Of a stretch of DNA of 64,000 nt, positions 27,685 to 35,518 are shown one piece after another. The notes beneath the pieces are model-generated. The model did not search any database, was not told where the DNA came from, and saw only the letters and a program-made list of their open reading frames with translations. The stretch lies in NCBI GenBank assembly GCA_900473805.1, contig UCMS01000004.1, forward strand, positions 124,001 to 188,000, read 5' to 3'. Position numbers and translations under genes: made by a program. The DNA comes from Hyphomicrobiales bacterium. GTDB taxonomy: Bacteria; Pseudomonadota; Alphaproteobacteria; Rhizobiales; Rhizobiaceae. The first letter of the stretch is position 1, and each line of letters starts with the position of its first letter.

Positions 27685-27700
27685 TTAAGAAGCGCTTAAC
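27685..27700. promoter_or_regulatory. CtrA-type box TTAA-N7-TTAAC
   Basis: TTAA at 27685-27688 and TTAAC at 27696-27700 with exactly seven bases between match the full CtrA consensus of alphaproteobacteria. It is 18 bases upstream of the probable TTG start of the GGDEF-EAL gene, so a repressing role or a downstream-start reassignment should be considered. Confidence 0.5.
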
Positions 27701-27770
27701 CTGTTCGTCTTGTAGTTTTTCGCCTGCGTCAACCCGTTGTTAACGTCCGGCACACCAAGTCTCGTTCACG

Positions 27771-28319
27771 TCACAGGCGGCTGAGGAATTGGGCAAACAC
27801 CATCGTGCCCTCCGGCCACGGGCCGTGACCGGAATCGGCATTGATGTGTCCGGACTCTCCCGCATCGATCAGCAGCGAACCCCAGGCATTGGTGATGTCC
27901 TCTGCATGCGCGTATTCCCCGAAAGGGTCGTTCCGGCTGGCAATGGTGATCGTCGGGAAGGGCAGGCGCTCGCGCGGATACGGGCCAAAGGTCATCAGGT
28001 GCTTCGGCCTGATTTCCGGATTGGCGACATCGGGCGGCGCGACGAAGAAAGCGCCGGCCACCTTCTGCTTCATTTCTGGAATCGCATGCACGACGGTGGG
28101 GACGCCGAGGGAATGGGCAACAAGAACAACGGGGCGGGTGGAGGCGTTCACCTCTTCGACCACCCGTGCGACCCAGTCCTCGCGGACCGGTTTCGACCAT
28201 TCCGCCTGTTCGACGCGCCGCGCCGTCGACAGTTTCGCCTCCCACCGGCTCTGCCAATGGTCGGGACCGGAATTGGTGTAGCCGGGGACGATCAGGATAT
28301 CGACATCTGATGCTTTCAT
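27771..28319 (-). CDS. RBBP9/YdeN family serine hydrolase
   Basis: The 182-residue cytosolic alpha/beta hydrolase has the family N terminus DILIVPGYTNSGPDHWQSRW, the nucleophile elbow AHSLGV (Ser near residue 75), the strand IASRNDPFGEYAHAE (Asp) and the terminal SGHINADSGHGPWPEG (His). This complete triad and the W-x-x-RWE pattern identify the small RBBP9/YdeN group. Substrates in bacteria are unknown. The ATG at 28319 is the start of similarity; the frame is open further upstream but not conserved-looking. Confidence 0.88.
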   Translation of the reverse strand: MKASDVDILIVPGYTNSGPDHWQSRWEAKLSTARRVEQAEWSKPVREDWVARVVEEVNASTRPVVLVAHSLGVPTVVHAIPEMKQKVAGAFFVAPPDVANPEIRPKHLMTFGPYPRERLPFPTITIASRNDPFGEYAHAEDITNAWGSLLIDAGESGHINADSGHGPWPEGTMVFAQFLSRL

Positions 28320-28642
28320 AGCGCCTATCTGCGTTTGGCGATGCGTCCCGTCAAGGTTTCGTGTCCCTGGACAGCGAAATAATCCGGCTGAGGAGAGTGC
28401 TTTTCCCTGCCTGTCAGCATCACGATGCGGTGCTTGTAGGCAATCTCCGGGACATCCGGGCGCCGGGGTGGTATCGTGGTTTCGGATGCTCGTGCGAGAC
28501 GCCGGGCAACCGACAAAGCCGCCAGATTCCGGGGTTTGAAGCTTCATATCCGGCTGCGGCTTTGAGGGGCATCGGGAGGATGCCCCTTTCGTGCATTTCA
28601 CTTTGCAGTTTGCAATTCCTGGAAATTCGAGGAGGAGTGAGA
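28320..28642. other. Divergent intergenic region with hairpin and repeated TTTGCA words
   Basis: This 323-base stretch separates the small hydrolase gene from the DUF2189 gene. It contains a hairpin GGGGCATC / GATGCCCC followed by TTT near 28566-28590, and then CTTTGCA and TTTGCAATTCC about 20-40 bases before the DUF2189 start. A 63-codon frame at 28325-28516 (minus, TTG start, poor ribosome-binding site) is open but has no recognisable features; I do not call it a gene. Confidence 0.5.
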
Positions 28643-29449
28643 ATGTCGACCTTTCATGTTTTGACCGGCCCTGCCGGAATTCTGGAGCGGCCGGATATCC
28701 GCCGGATCACGGTGTCCGATGTCTTTGATGCCCTTGCCGAGGGCTATTCCGACTTTCGCGAGAAGCCGTCCCATTATGCCTTCGTCGCGCTGATCTATCC
28801 CCTTGCAGGCGCGATCATGATCGCCTGGAGTGCCGGTGCCGAGTTGTTGCCGTTGGTCTATCCGCTGCTGACAGGCTTTGCCTTACTTGGCCCTCTTCTC
28901 GCGCTCGGCCTGATGGATATCAGCCGCAGACGCGAGCGGGGCGAGGACGCGAGTTGGGCCGAGGTTCCGGCGATCTTCAAATCGCCCTCCTTGCCTTCGC
29001 TGCTGATGATGAGCATCGGCCTGCTCCTCATCTTCATGGTCTGGCTGTTCCTGGCGCGTGGTCTCTACGACACGATGATCAGCGACAACCTCGCACCCGG
29101 CGTATTCAACTTCATGTCCGGAATTTTGAACCATCCGAATGCCGTCCCCTTCCTGATCTGGAGCAACGGGCTCGGCTTCTTGCTGGCGTTGGTCGCGCTC
29201 GTCGTCAGCATCGTCGCGTTCCCGCTTTTGCTTGACCGGGATGTCGGTGCGGTGACGGCGGTCGCGACGTCGATCCGGGCGAGCCTCGCAAATCCGGTGC
29301 CGGTTGCCCTCTGGGGATTGTTGGTCGCCGGTCTCCTGGCCATCGGCATGGCGACGCTCATGGTCGGGCTGGTCGTAATCGTGCCGGTGCTTGGCCACGC
29401 CACCTGGCACCTCTATCGCAAGCTGGTGGTGGCGCGCCCGCGCGTCTGA
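28643..29449 (+). CDS. DUF2189 family integral membrane protein
   Basis: The 268-residue inner-membrane protein has six predicted helices. The N-terminal cytoplasmic part has RPDIRRITVSDVFDALAEGYSDF, and the family traits ALLGPLLALGLMDISRRRE and the C-terminal GHATWHLYRKLV are visible. DUF2189 proteins are sometimes annotated as cytochrome c oxidase-associated or permease-like, but function is not established. GAGGAGGAG gives a very strong ribosome-binding site at 28629-28637. It is convergent with purB. Confidence 0.88.
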   Translation: MSTFHVLTGPAGILERPDIRRITVSDVFDALAEGYSDFREKPSHYAFVALIYPLAGAIMIAWSAGAELLPLVYPLLTGFALLGPLLALGLMDISRRRERGEDASWAEVPAIFKSPSLPSLLMMSIGLLLIFMVWLFLARGLYDTMISDNLAPGVFNFMSGILNHPNAVPFLIWSNGLGFLLALVALVVSIVAFPLLLDRDVGAVTAVATSIRASLANPVPVALWGLLVAGLLAIGMATLMVGLVVIVPVLGHATWHLYRKLVVARPRV

Positions 29450-29461
29450 CCCATCCATACA

Positions 29462-29492
29462 ACAAGGCCCGACGTTACCGCCGGGCCTTGCA
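29462..29492. terminator. Hairpin between DUF2189 and purB
   Basis: The nine-base stem CAAGGCCCG / CGGGCCTTG lies between two convergent genes. The T-tracts on both sides are poor, so termination is possible but not certain. Confidence 0.5.
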
Positions 29493-29514
29493 TGGTCGTT
29501 CCTAGGGACTGGCC

Positions 29515-30816
29515 TCAGGCGAACACGCGCTTGAAGATCGTATCGACGTGTTTGGTGTGATAGCCGAGATCGAATTTCTCGCGGATCTCTTCTTCGGAGA
29601 GTGCCGCGCGAACTTCCGCGTCGCCGAGCAGTTCTTCGAGGAAATCGGCGCCCTTTTCCCAGACCTTCATCGCGTTGCGCTGGACCAGACGGTAACTGTC
29701 CTCGCGCGAAACGCCGGCCTGCGTCAGCGCCAAAAGCACGCGCTGGCTCATCACCAGGCCCTTGAACTTGTTCATGTTCTTCAACATGTTTTCGGGGTAG
29801 ATCACCAGCTTCTCGATGACGCCGGCCAAACGGTTCAGCGCGAAATCAAGGGTGATCGTCGTATCAGGCCCGATAGCGCGCTCGACGCTAGAATGGCTGA
29901 TATCGCGCTCATGCCAGAGGGCCACGTTTTCGAGCGCCGGGGTCACCGACATGCGCACGAGGCGGGCAAGGCCGGTCAGGTTTTCCGTCAGAACGGGGTT
30001 GCGCTTGTGCGGCATGGCCGACGAGCCCTTCTGGCCGGGCGAGAAGAATTCTTCGGCCTCCAGCACTTCCGTGCGCTGCATGTGGCGGATTTCGATGGCG
30101 ACGTTTTCAATGGACGAGGCGATAACACCGAGCGTGGCAAAGAACATCGCGTGGCGGTCGCGCGGGATGACCTGCGTCGAGATCGGCTCGGCGACAAGGC
30201 CGAGCTTTTCGCAGACATGTTCTTCGACGCGCGGGTCGATATTGGCAAAGGTGCCGACGGCGCCGGAGATTGCGCCGGTCGCAATCTCTGCACGAGCATT
30301 GACGAGGCGCGTGCGGTTCCGCGCCATCTCGGCATAGAAGCGGGCGAAGGTCAGGCCCATGGTCGTCGGTTCGGCGTGAATGCCATGACTGCGGCCGATA
30401 CGAACAGTGTCCTTGTGCTCGAAGGCGCGGGCCTTGAGGGCCGCCAGCACGCGGTCCAGGTCGGCGAGCAGGATGTCGGCGGCGCGCACGAGCTGGATGT
30501 TCAGCGTCGTGTCCAGAACGTCGGACGAGGTCATGCCCTGATGGACGAAGCGGCTGTCAGGGCCGATGAACTCGGCGAGATGGGTGAGGAATGCGATGAC
30601 GTCGTGCTTGGTCACTGCTTCGATTTCGTCGATGCGGGCAACGTCGAATTCTGCCGCGCCACCCTTCTCCCAAATCATCCGGGCGGACTCCTTCGGGATC
30701 ACGCCGAGTTCGGCAAGGGCGTCGCAGGCATGGGCCTCGATCTCGAACCAGATGCGGAACTTGGTTTCGGGGGACCAGATGGCGACCATTTCCGGCCGGG
30801 AGTAACGCGGGATCAT
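29515..30816 (-). CDS. purB: Adenylosuccinate lyase
   Basis: The 433-residue enzyme of the fumarase/aspartase superfamily cleaves SAICAR and adenylosuccinate, releasing fumarate. The superfamily signature is seen as GSSAMPHKRNPV, with the catalytic serine loop. Other conserved segments are MTSSDVLDTTLNIQL and GRSHGIHAEPTTMG (catalytic His). The N terminus MIPRYSRPEMVAIW is typical of the short alphaproteobacterial and Gram-positive type. It is followed by its own stop and a convergent DUF2189 gene; upstream on the same strand is a small membrane-protein gene 61 bases away. Confidence 0.97.
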   Translation of the reverse strand: MIPRYSRPEMVAIWSPETKFRIWFEIEAHACDALAELGVIPKESARMIWEKGGAAEFDVARIDEIEAVTKHDVIAFLTHLAEFIGPDSRFVHQGMTSSDVLDTTLNIQLVRAADILLADLDRVLAALKARAFEHKDTVRIGRSHGIHAEPTTMGLTFARFYAEMARNRTRLVNARAEIATGAISGAVGTFANIDPRVEEHVCEKLGLVAEPISTQVIPRDRHAMFFATLGVIASSIENVAIEIRHMQRTEVLEAEEFFSPGQKGSSAMPHKRNPVLTENLTGLARLVRMSVTPALENVALWHERDISHSSVERAIGPDTTITLDFALNRLAGVIEKLVIYPENMLKNMNKFKGLVMSQRVLLALTQAGVSREDSYRLVQRNAMKVWEKGADFLEELLGDAEVRAALSEEEIREKFDLGYHTKHVDTIFKRVFA

Positions 30817-30877
30817 CGGGCTCGTCTTTCGTTGGAACGGAATTTCTGGCCCCCCTTAGCAAAGTGGGGCGGCAAGC

Positions 30878-31360
30878 TCAACGGCTGCGGCGGGCCATGA
30901 TGACGGCGAGCAGCAGCAAAATCAGGAAGGCCGTTGGGAGGAAGTGCCGTAGACCGAGCACGGCGAACTGGTAGAGCGCCGAAGCGGAGGTGAAGACAAA
31001 CTGGTAGACCCAGATGCGGGACGGGAAGGGTGCGTGCCAATGAGCGTAGAAGAACCGGTATTGCAGAGCAAACAAGCCGGCCGTTGCGGCCATGGTCGCG
31101 AGCCCGAGGAGGAGGAACCAGGCCGCGAAGATCTTCGGCGCCTCCTGCCCATCAGCGCTGACCTGTACCAGCGGAAGTGCGACCAGCCAGCCGAGCATGC
31201 CGCCTCCCGCATAGATGGCGGCAAGAGCCATATCGTGGCTGCCGCTTGCGCGTCCGAAGACATGGATGGAAAGCAGAAAGCACAAGGCCATGGTCAGGCC
31301 CCAAGCCAGCGCGCCGAGGCTCCACAAAGACAGGGACGGGAGCCGCAGGCGCCGGGTCAA
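30878..31360 (-). CDS. Small integral membrane protein, unknown family
   Basis: The 160-residue protein has four predicted membrane helices: around LGALAWGLTMALCFLLSIHV, GGMLGWLVALPLV, FAAWFLLLGLATMAA and FLPTAFLILLLLAVI, with a short basic tail ARRSR. No catalytic motif is visible. I chose TTG 31360, whose bases overlap the TGA stop of the DUF2259 gene, implying translational coupling; an open frame further upstream overlaps that gene. It sits in a leftward run rpe, DUF2259, this gene, purB. Confidence 0.65.
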   Translation of the reverse strand: MTRRLRLPSLSLWSLGALAWGLTMALCFLLSIHVFGRASGSHDMALAAIYAGGGMLGWLVALPLVQVSADGQEAPKIFAAWFLLLGLATMAATAGLFALQYRFFYAHWHAPFPSRIWVYQFVFTSASALYQFAVLGLRHFLPTAFLILLLLAVIMARRSR

Positions 31361-32076
31361 GGTTTCACCGGAATGGCGAGCCAGCGCAGATTGCTGCCTT
31401 CGAAGCCGAGCGAAACGACCTGGACCATGACCATGTGCGGCGCCTGAGACCACGGCCCCGGTGTGACGACACCGCCGATCGCATAGGCGCTCGGACAGTT
31501 GCGGCTCTTCGGCACGCTTTTGTCCCGGTAGGCCTCCCGTTTTGCGTCGGGTCTGGCGTCATCAGCGATGAACAGCGCGAATCCGCCAACGTTGACATTC
31601 ATCTTGCCGCAGAGTTCCGCGCCCTTGGCATCGAATTGCTGCAGAGACAGCCGATAGACCCCGTCCGAAACGTAGAAACTCGGGAAGGCCTGGTACCGCA
31701 ACTCGTGCGGCTTTTCTGTGAGTTCGCCAATCGGGGAGAAGGCGACGAGATGGCCCGGATCATCACCGATCTTTCGGGCCTCGAGCAGTGCCTTCGCCTG
31801 GCCAAGGCTCTTTCGTCTTGCTTCGCCGATAGATGCCTCTTCCCGGCGGATGAGAACGTTGATCGGCGCACCCTCGACATAGGTGTCGGTGGCGGTGTCG
31901 ATGATCTGTATCTCCGCGTAGGGAAATCCCGATCCATCCTGTTCGCCAAACTGCTCGAAGGCGAAAAACCGCCCGTCCGGCGAAAAACCCAGCGGCCGCA
32001 TCTCCGCCACATCACCAGCGCTCGCGGAGAAGGCCGCGAGGAGCAGGCTGATTGCGGCAAAGAACGATGCCTTCAC
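31357..32076 (-). CDS. DUF2259 family predicted secreted protein
   Basis: The 239-residue protein has a cleavable signal peptide (MKASFFAAISLLLAAFSASA, cleavage before GDVAE) and so is periplasmic. Recognisable DUF2259 segments are LGFSPDGRFFAFEQFGEQDGSG and SCPSAYAIGGVV-like NCPSAYAIGGVVTPG. The first resembles one blade of a beta-propeller (FSPDGRFFAF). Two Cys residues (ELCGK and RNCPS) may form a disulfide. Its start overlaps the rpe stop by four bases, and its stop overlaps the start of the next gene. Function unknown. Confidence 0.85.
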   Translation of the reverse strand: MKASFFAAISLLLAAFSASAGDVAEMRPLGFSPDGRFFAFEQFGEQDGSGFPYAEIQIIDTATDTYVEGAPINVLIRREEASIGEARRKSLGQAKALLEARKIGDDPGHLVAFSPIGELTEKPHELRYQAFPSFYVSDGVYRLSLQQFDAKGAELCGKMNVNVGGFALFIADDARPDAKREAYRDKSVPKSRNCPSAYAIGGVVTPGPWSQAPHMVMVQVVSLGFEGSNLRWLAIPVKP

Positions 32077-32750
32077 CGGCGCCCTCCTTCGGCAGCCGTG
32101 CGCAGGGCGTCGACCGTCTTGCGGTAGTCGTCAACGCCCTTGCCCTTGAAGATGGCCGAACCCGCGACCAGCGCATTGGCCCCAGCCTCTGTGATTTCGG
32201 CGGCATTGTCGGCCGTGACCCCGCCATCCACCTCCAGATGGATGGGGCGGTTGCCGATCATCGCATGGGCCTTGGCGATTTTGTCTGTCATGGCCGGAAT
32301 GTATTTCTGGCCGCCGAAGCCGGGATTGACGCTCATGATCAGGATCAGATCGAGATCATCCATAACATGCTCGATGGCCGAGAGCGGCGTGGCCGGGTTC
32401 AGCGAGACGCCGGCCTTCTTGCCGAGCGCCCGAATGGTCTGCAGCGAGCGGTGAAGATGCGGTCCGGCTTCCGCATGCACCGTGATGATGTCGCAGCCGG
32501 CATCGGCGAAAGCGGCGAGATAGGGATCGGCCGGCGCGATCATCAAATGGCAGTCGAAGACCGCCTTCGTGTAAGGACGCAGCGCCTTGATGATCGCCGG
32601 GCCGAAAGAAATGTTCGGCACGAAGTGGCCGTCCATCACATCCAGATGCACCCATTCGGCGCCAGCCTCAACGACATCGGAGACTTCCTGGCCGAGGCGG
32701 GAAAAGTCGGCGGCGAGAATGGAGGGCGAAATCAGCAGGGGGCGTGTCAT
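32073..32750 (-). CDS. rpe: Ribulose-phosphate 3-epimerase
   Basis: The 225-residue TIM-barrel enzyme interconverts ribulose 5-phosphate and xylulose 5-phosphate in the pentose phosphate pathway. Family motifs: ISPSILAADFSRLG at the N terminus, WVHLDVMDGHFVPN (metal-binding His and Asp), CHLMI, MSVNPGFGGQ and VDGGV followed by LVAGSAIF. The ATG at 32750 is the natural start; a longer open frame upstream lacks similarity. It is the first gene of the rpe-DUF2259-membrane protein unit. Confidence 0.97.
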   Translation of the reverse strand: MTRPLLISPSILAADFSRLGQEVSDVVEAGAEWVHLDVMDGHFVPNISFGPAIIKALRPYTKAVFDCHLMIAPADPYLAAFADAGCDIITVHAEAGPHLHRSLQTIRALGKKAGVSLNPATPLSAIEHVMDDLDLILIMSVNPGFGGQKYIPAMTDKIAKAHAMIGNRPIHLEVDGGVTADNAAEITEAGANALVAGSAIFKGKGVDDYRKTVDALRTAAEGGRR

Positions 32751-32960
32751 GGGCTGTTCCTCGGCAGCGCGACCGCATGGCGGCCGGTGTTTGCCGGTTT
32801 CCGATGCATGCAGCCTGATGGCAGTCGTTGGACGTCCGCATAGCATCGGCGGTCTTCTGCGGCAACCATGCCTTGGGATGAGACGCATCGGCGCTTGACG
32901 GCTCCTGTTTCGGCGTCCATCCCTCTGGCCATACAGCAAGCTGAAGTCTGGGAGGACGAC

Positions 32961-33725
32961 ATGGCCAAATTCGCAATCATCACCGGCGGCAGCTCCGGTA
33001 TCGGTCGGCATCTCGTCTCGTCCTTCGTCAAGGCCGGCTATGACGTCGCCTTCACCCATCTCGGCCAGCCGGATCAGGCAGCAGCCGTTGAAGCGGAGGC
33101 GGCGGCCCTCGGCGGACGCGCGATCGGCCGCGAATGCGAGGTGGCCGGAGCTGCCGCGATCGAGGTCTTTCTTGACGAGGTAATCGCCTGGGCTGGTCAG
33201 GCGCCGGACGTGCTGATCAACAATGCCGGCATCCAGACCTGGGCCTCGTTGCTCGAACTGTCCGAAGAGCGTTGGGACGCCGTGATCAGCACCAATCTCA
33301 AGGGCACGTTCCTCAACACCCAGCGGGTGGCGCGCCGCATGGTGGCGTCGGGCAAGGCCGGCTCGATCGTCAATCTCGGCTCTGGCTGCAACAAGCTCGC
33401 CTTCCCGAAACTGGTCGACTACACGGCCTCAAAGGGCGGGATCGAACAGCTGACGAAAGTATCCGCCGTCGAACTCGGCCCGAAGGGCATCCGGGTCAAC
33501 TGTATTGCGCCGGGGGCGATCGAAACGGCAAGGACTCAAGCCGAAGCGCCCGACTATGCCAAGACCTGGGGTGACGTGACGCCGCTCCGGCGCGTCGGCA
33601 CGCCAGACGACATCGCCGGGCCCGTTCTGTTCTTATGCTCCGAACAGGCGTCTTTTGTCACCGGACAGACCATCTGGGTCGACGGCGGTGTGTTCACGCA
33701 GGCCTTCTGGCCCTATCGCGACTGA
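32961..33725 (+). CDS. SDR family NAD(P)-dependent oxidoreductase
   Basis: The 254-residue classical short-chain dehydrogenase has the nucleotide motif TGGSSGIG at about residues 9-16, NNAG in DVLINNAGIQTW, a Ser in IVNLGSGCN and the catalytic Y-x-x-x-K in VDYTASKGG. The late NCIAPGAIET and ITGQ-like FVTGQTIWVDGG are typical. The start ATG 32961 is behind GGGAGG. Substrate cannot be told; similarity in layout is to 3-oxoacyl-ACP reductase/sugar dehydrogenase-type SDRs. Divergent from rpe. Confidence 0.92.
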   Translation: MAKFAIITGGSSGIGRHLVSSFVKAGYDVAFTHLGQPDQAAAVEAEAAALGGRAIGRECEVAGAAAIEVFLDEVIAWAGQAPDVLINNAGIQTWASLLELSEERWDAVISTNLKGTFLNTQRVARRMVASGKAGSIVNLGSGCNKLAFPKLVDYTASKGGIEQLTKVSAVELGPKGIRVNCIAPGAIETARTQAEAPDYAKTWGDVTPLRRVGTPDDIAGPVLFLCSEQASFVTGQTIWVDGGVFTQAFWPYRD

Positions 33726-33744
33726 GGGGGTGGTCCTGGTGGCC

Positions 33745-34821
33745 CTATTGCGTCCGGCCAGCGACCGACACGAAGGCGCCATTCCTCCATTCGAGCAGCC
33801 GATAGGGATTGTCGGTAAGTTCGTGATCTTCGCCGAAGGTGACGGGGCCGACCGCGGTTTCGAAAGGGGTGCCGACCATGGCGTCGGCGAGCGGCATTCC
33901 CATGGCCGATGAAATGCCGGCGGCATCTGCGACGATGGTCGCGGCGGCATGGGCCGGAAGCACGTAGCCTTCACCCGCGATCTTCTTCTCAGCCAGTTCT
34001 GCTGCCAAGCCCTCCGCTGCCGGCGCTCTTGGCGTGTTATCGAGCGCGACGGCGAGCACACCGTCTTGCAGCGGCACCGGCGCGTCGGCCGCGCGCATGG
34101 CATCGCCACCGAGAAAGCTGAGCGCAAGGTTTTCGGATTTCGCATCCCGGGCAATGACGGCAACGTCGTTGCGGTCCCCGCCGATGAAGACATGGGACGC
34201 GCCGGCCTTCTGGAGGCGGCGGACGAGGGCGACCTGCTGTTCCTGGCCGGGCCGGAATGTGTCGGTAAAGACCGGCTTCAGCCCGCCATTCTCAAGGCTG
34301 GTGCGGATCTGGTCCGTCAGTTCTCTTCCTCGAATGGTTCCGTCGTCGAGCAGTGCCACGGCGGCGCCTGCCCAATCCCGCAGGATTACTTCCGACAGCT
34401 TTTCCGCCTCTGCATCGCTGTCGGGTGCCAGGCGGAAAAAGGGCCATCCCTGTTTGGCAGCATCTTCCATCAGACCCTTCCAGCGGACCGACAGGGTGAT
34501 CGCAGGGATGCCCGCTTCCGCGAGCGCCGGCAAGCCGTCGACCAGGCTTTCGCTGCAGAGGAAACCGATCGCGGCCTTCGCGCCCGCCTTGCGGATCTGT
34601 TCGGCAATCTCGGGTCCGCTGCCCTGCGTGCAGCTTTCATTGATCTCGACGAGGGAAATCGACAGGCGATCGGCTGCCAGATGCGCGCCCTGGCGAACCT
34701 GTTCGCCCAGAACGTCGAACAGGCCGCTATCCGGTGCGACAACGGCCAGGGTCAGGGGTTCGGCAACGGCCGGTGTATAGGCGAGGGCGACCAGGACACC
34801 TGCTGGCAAAAGTCGTCTCAT
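33745..34821 (-). CDS. Periplasmic ligand-binding protein (branched-chain amino acid type)
   Basis: The 358-residue protein has a signal peptide (MRRLLPAGVLVALAYTPAVA) and the two-lobed type I periplasmic binding fold: LTLAVVAPDSGLFDVLGEQVRQGA, then AAIGFLCSESLVDG and HVFIGGDRNDVAVIAR. Such proteins deliver amino acids or related compounds to ABC transporters of the Liv type. No permease or ATPase gene is next to it, so it is an orphan; partners may be elsewhere, or it may act as a sensor component. Start ATG 34821 has GGAACC upstream. Confidence 0.87.
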   Translation of the reverse strand: MRRLLPAGVLVALAYTPAVAEPLTLAVVAPDSGLFDVLGEQVRQGAHLAADRLSISLVEINESCTQGSGPEIAEQIRKAGAKAAIGFLCSESLVDGLPALAEAGIPAITLSVRWKGLMEDAAKQGWPFFRLAPDSDAEAEKLSEVILRDWAGAAVALLDDGTIRGRELTDQIRTSLENGGLKPVFTDTFRPGQEQQVALVRRLQKAGASHVFIGGDRNDVAVIARDAKSENLALSFLGGDAMRAADAPVPLQDGVLAVALDNTPRAPAAEGLAAELAEKKIAGEGYVLPAHAAATIVADAAGISSAMGMPLADAMVGTPFETAVGPVTFGEDHELTDNPYRLLEWRNGAFVSVAGRTQ

Positions 34822-34984
34822 GATGGGTTCCACATTGCTTGCAGCCATCCTAGAGCAAAGCTTAGGCCTTGGAAATGCAGGCTTTCCGGCGAAAGGCCAC
34901 CGTTTTTCGAGATTTGGTGCCGCCGTTGTGGAAAAGGTAAGGCTTGGCGCCCATATTCGCGGGCGAAGAGGATGTTGCAGGCAA

Positions 34985-35494
34985 ATGCAGGGGAGTGGCG
35001 ATTTGCGCAGTGAAGGTCTGGATCCGGTCTCGTACCGCGAGGCGATGAGCCATTATGCCGGTCATGTGCAGGTCGTGACGACGGAATATCAGGGCAAGCG
35101 TCGGGGGGTGACGATCACTGCCGCGTGCTCCGTGTCCGACAATCCGGCGACCGTGCTCGTCTGCCTCAACAACAGCAATCCGAACAATGACGTCATGTTC
35201 GAGAGCGGATCCTTTGCACTCAATTCGCTCGCTGCCCAACACGAAGCGCTGGCGTCGGCCTTTGCCGGGTTCGGCAAGCTGACCTCCGAGGAGCGCTTCG
35301 CTCTCGGTCACTGGCGTGCGCTCAAAACCGGTGCGCCGGTTCTCGACGATGCGCTCGCCGCCTTCGATTGCAAGGTGGTGGACCGCAAGGTAACGGCGAC
35401 CCACACCGTTCTCTTCGGCGAGGTCGTTGCGTTGCATTTCGGACCCAAACGGCCGGCGCTCATCTATCTGGACCGGGGCTTTCACACGCTGTAA
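34985..35494 (+). CDS. Flavin reductase domain protein
   Basis: The 169-residue protein belongs to the FMN-binding flavin reductase-like family (HpaC/RutF type). Motifs include YREAMSHYAGHVQVVTTEYQG, GVTITAACSVSDNPATVLVCLN (flavin binding) and SFALNSLA. Such enzymes reduce FMN or FAD with NAD(P)H, often for a partner monooxygenase. The start is ATG 34985 or TTG 35003, the latter having GGGAG seven bases ahead. The MoxR gene starts 24 bases downstream, so it may be the first gene of the maturation operon. Confidence 0.87.
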   Translation: MQGSGDLRSEGLDPVSYREAMSHYAGHVQVVTTEYQGKRRGVTITAACSVSDNPATVLVCLNNSNPNNDVMFESGSFALNSLAAQHEALASAFAGFGKLTSEERFALGHWRALKTGAPVLDDALAAFDCKVVDRKVTATHTVLFGEVVALHFGPKRPALIYLDRGFHTL

Positions 35495-35518
35495 GCTTTT
35501 CCCACAAGAGGAGGAGAC

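Noticed and set aside
28325..28516. 63-codon minus-strand frame upstream of the small hydrolase
   Set aside because: TTG start, no good ribosome-binding site, no recognisable domain; recorded only in the intergenic note.
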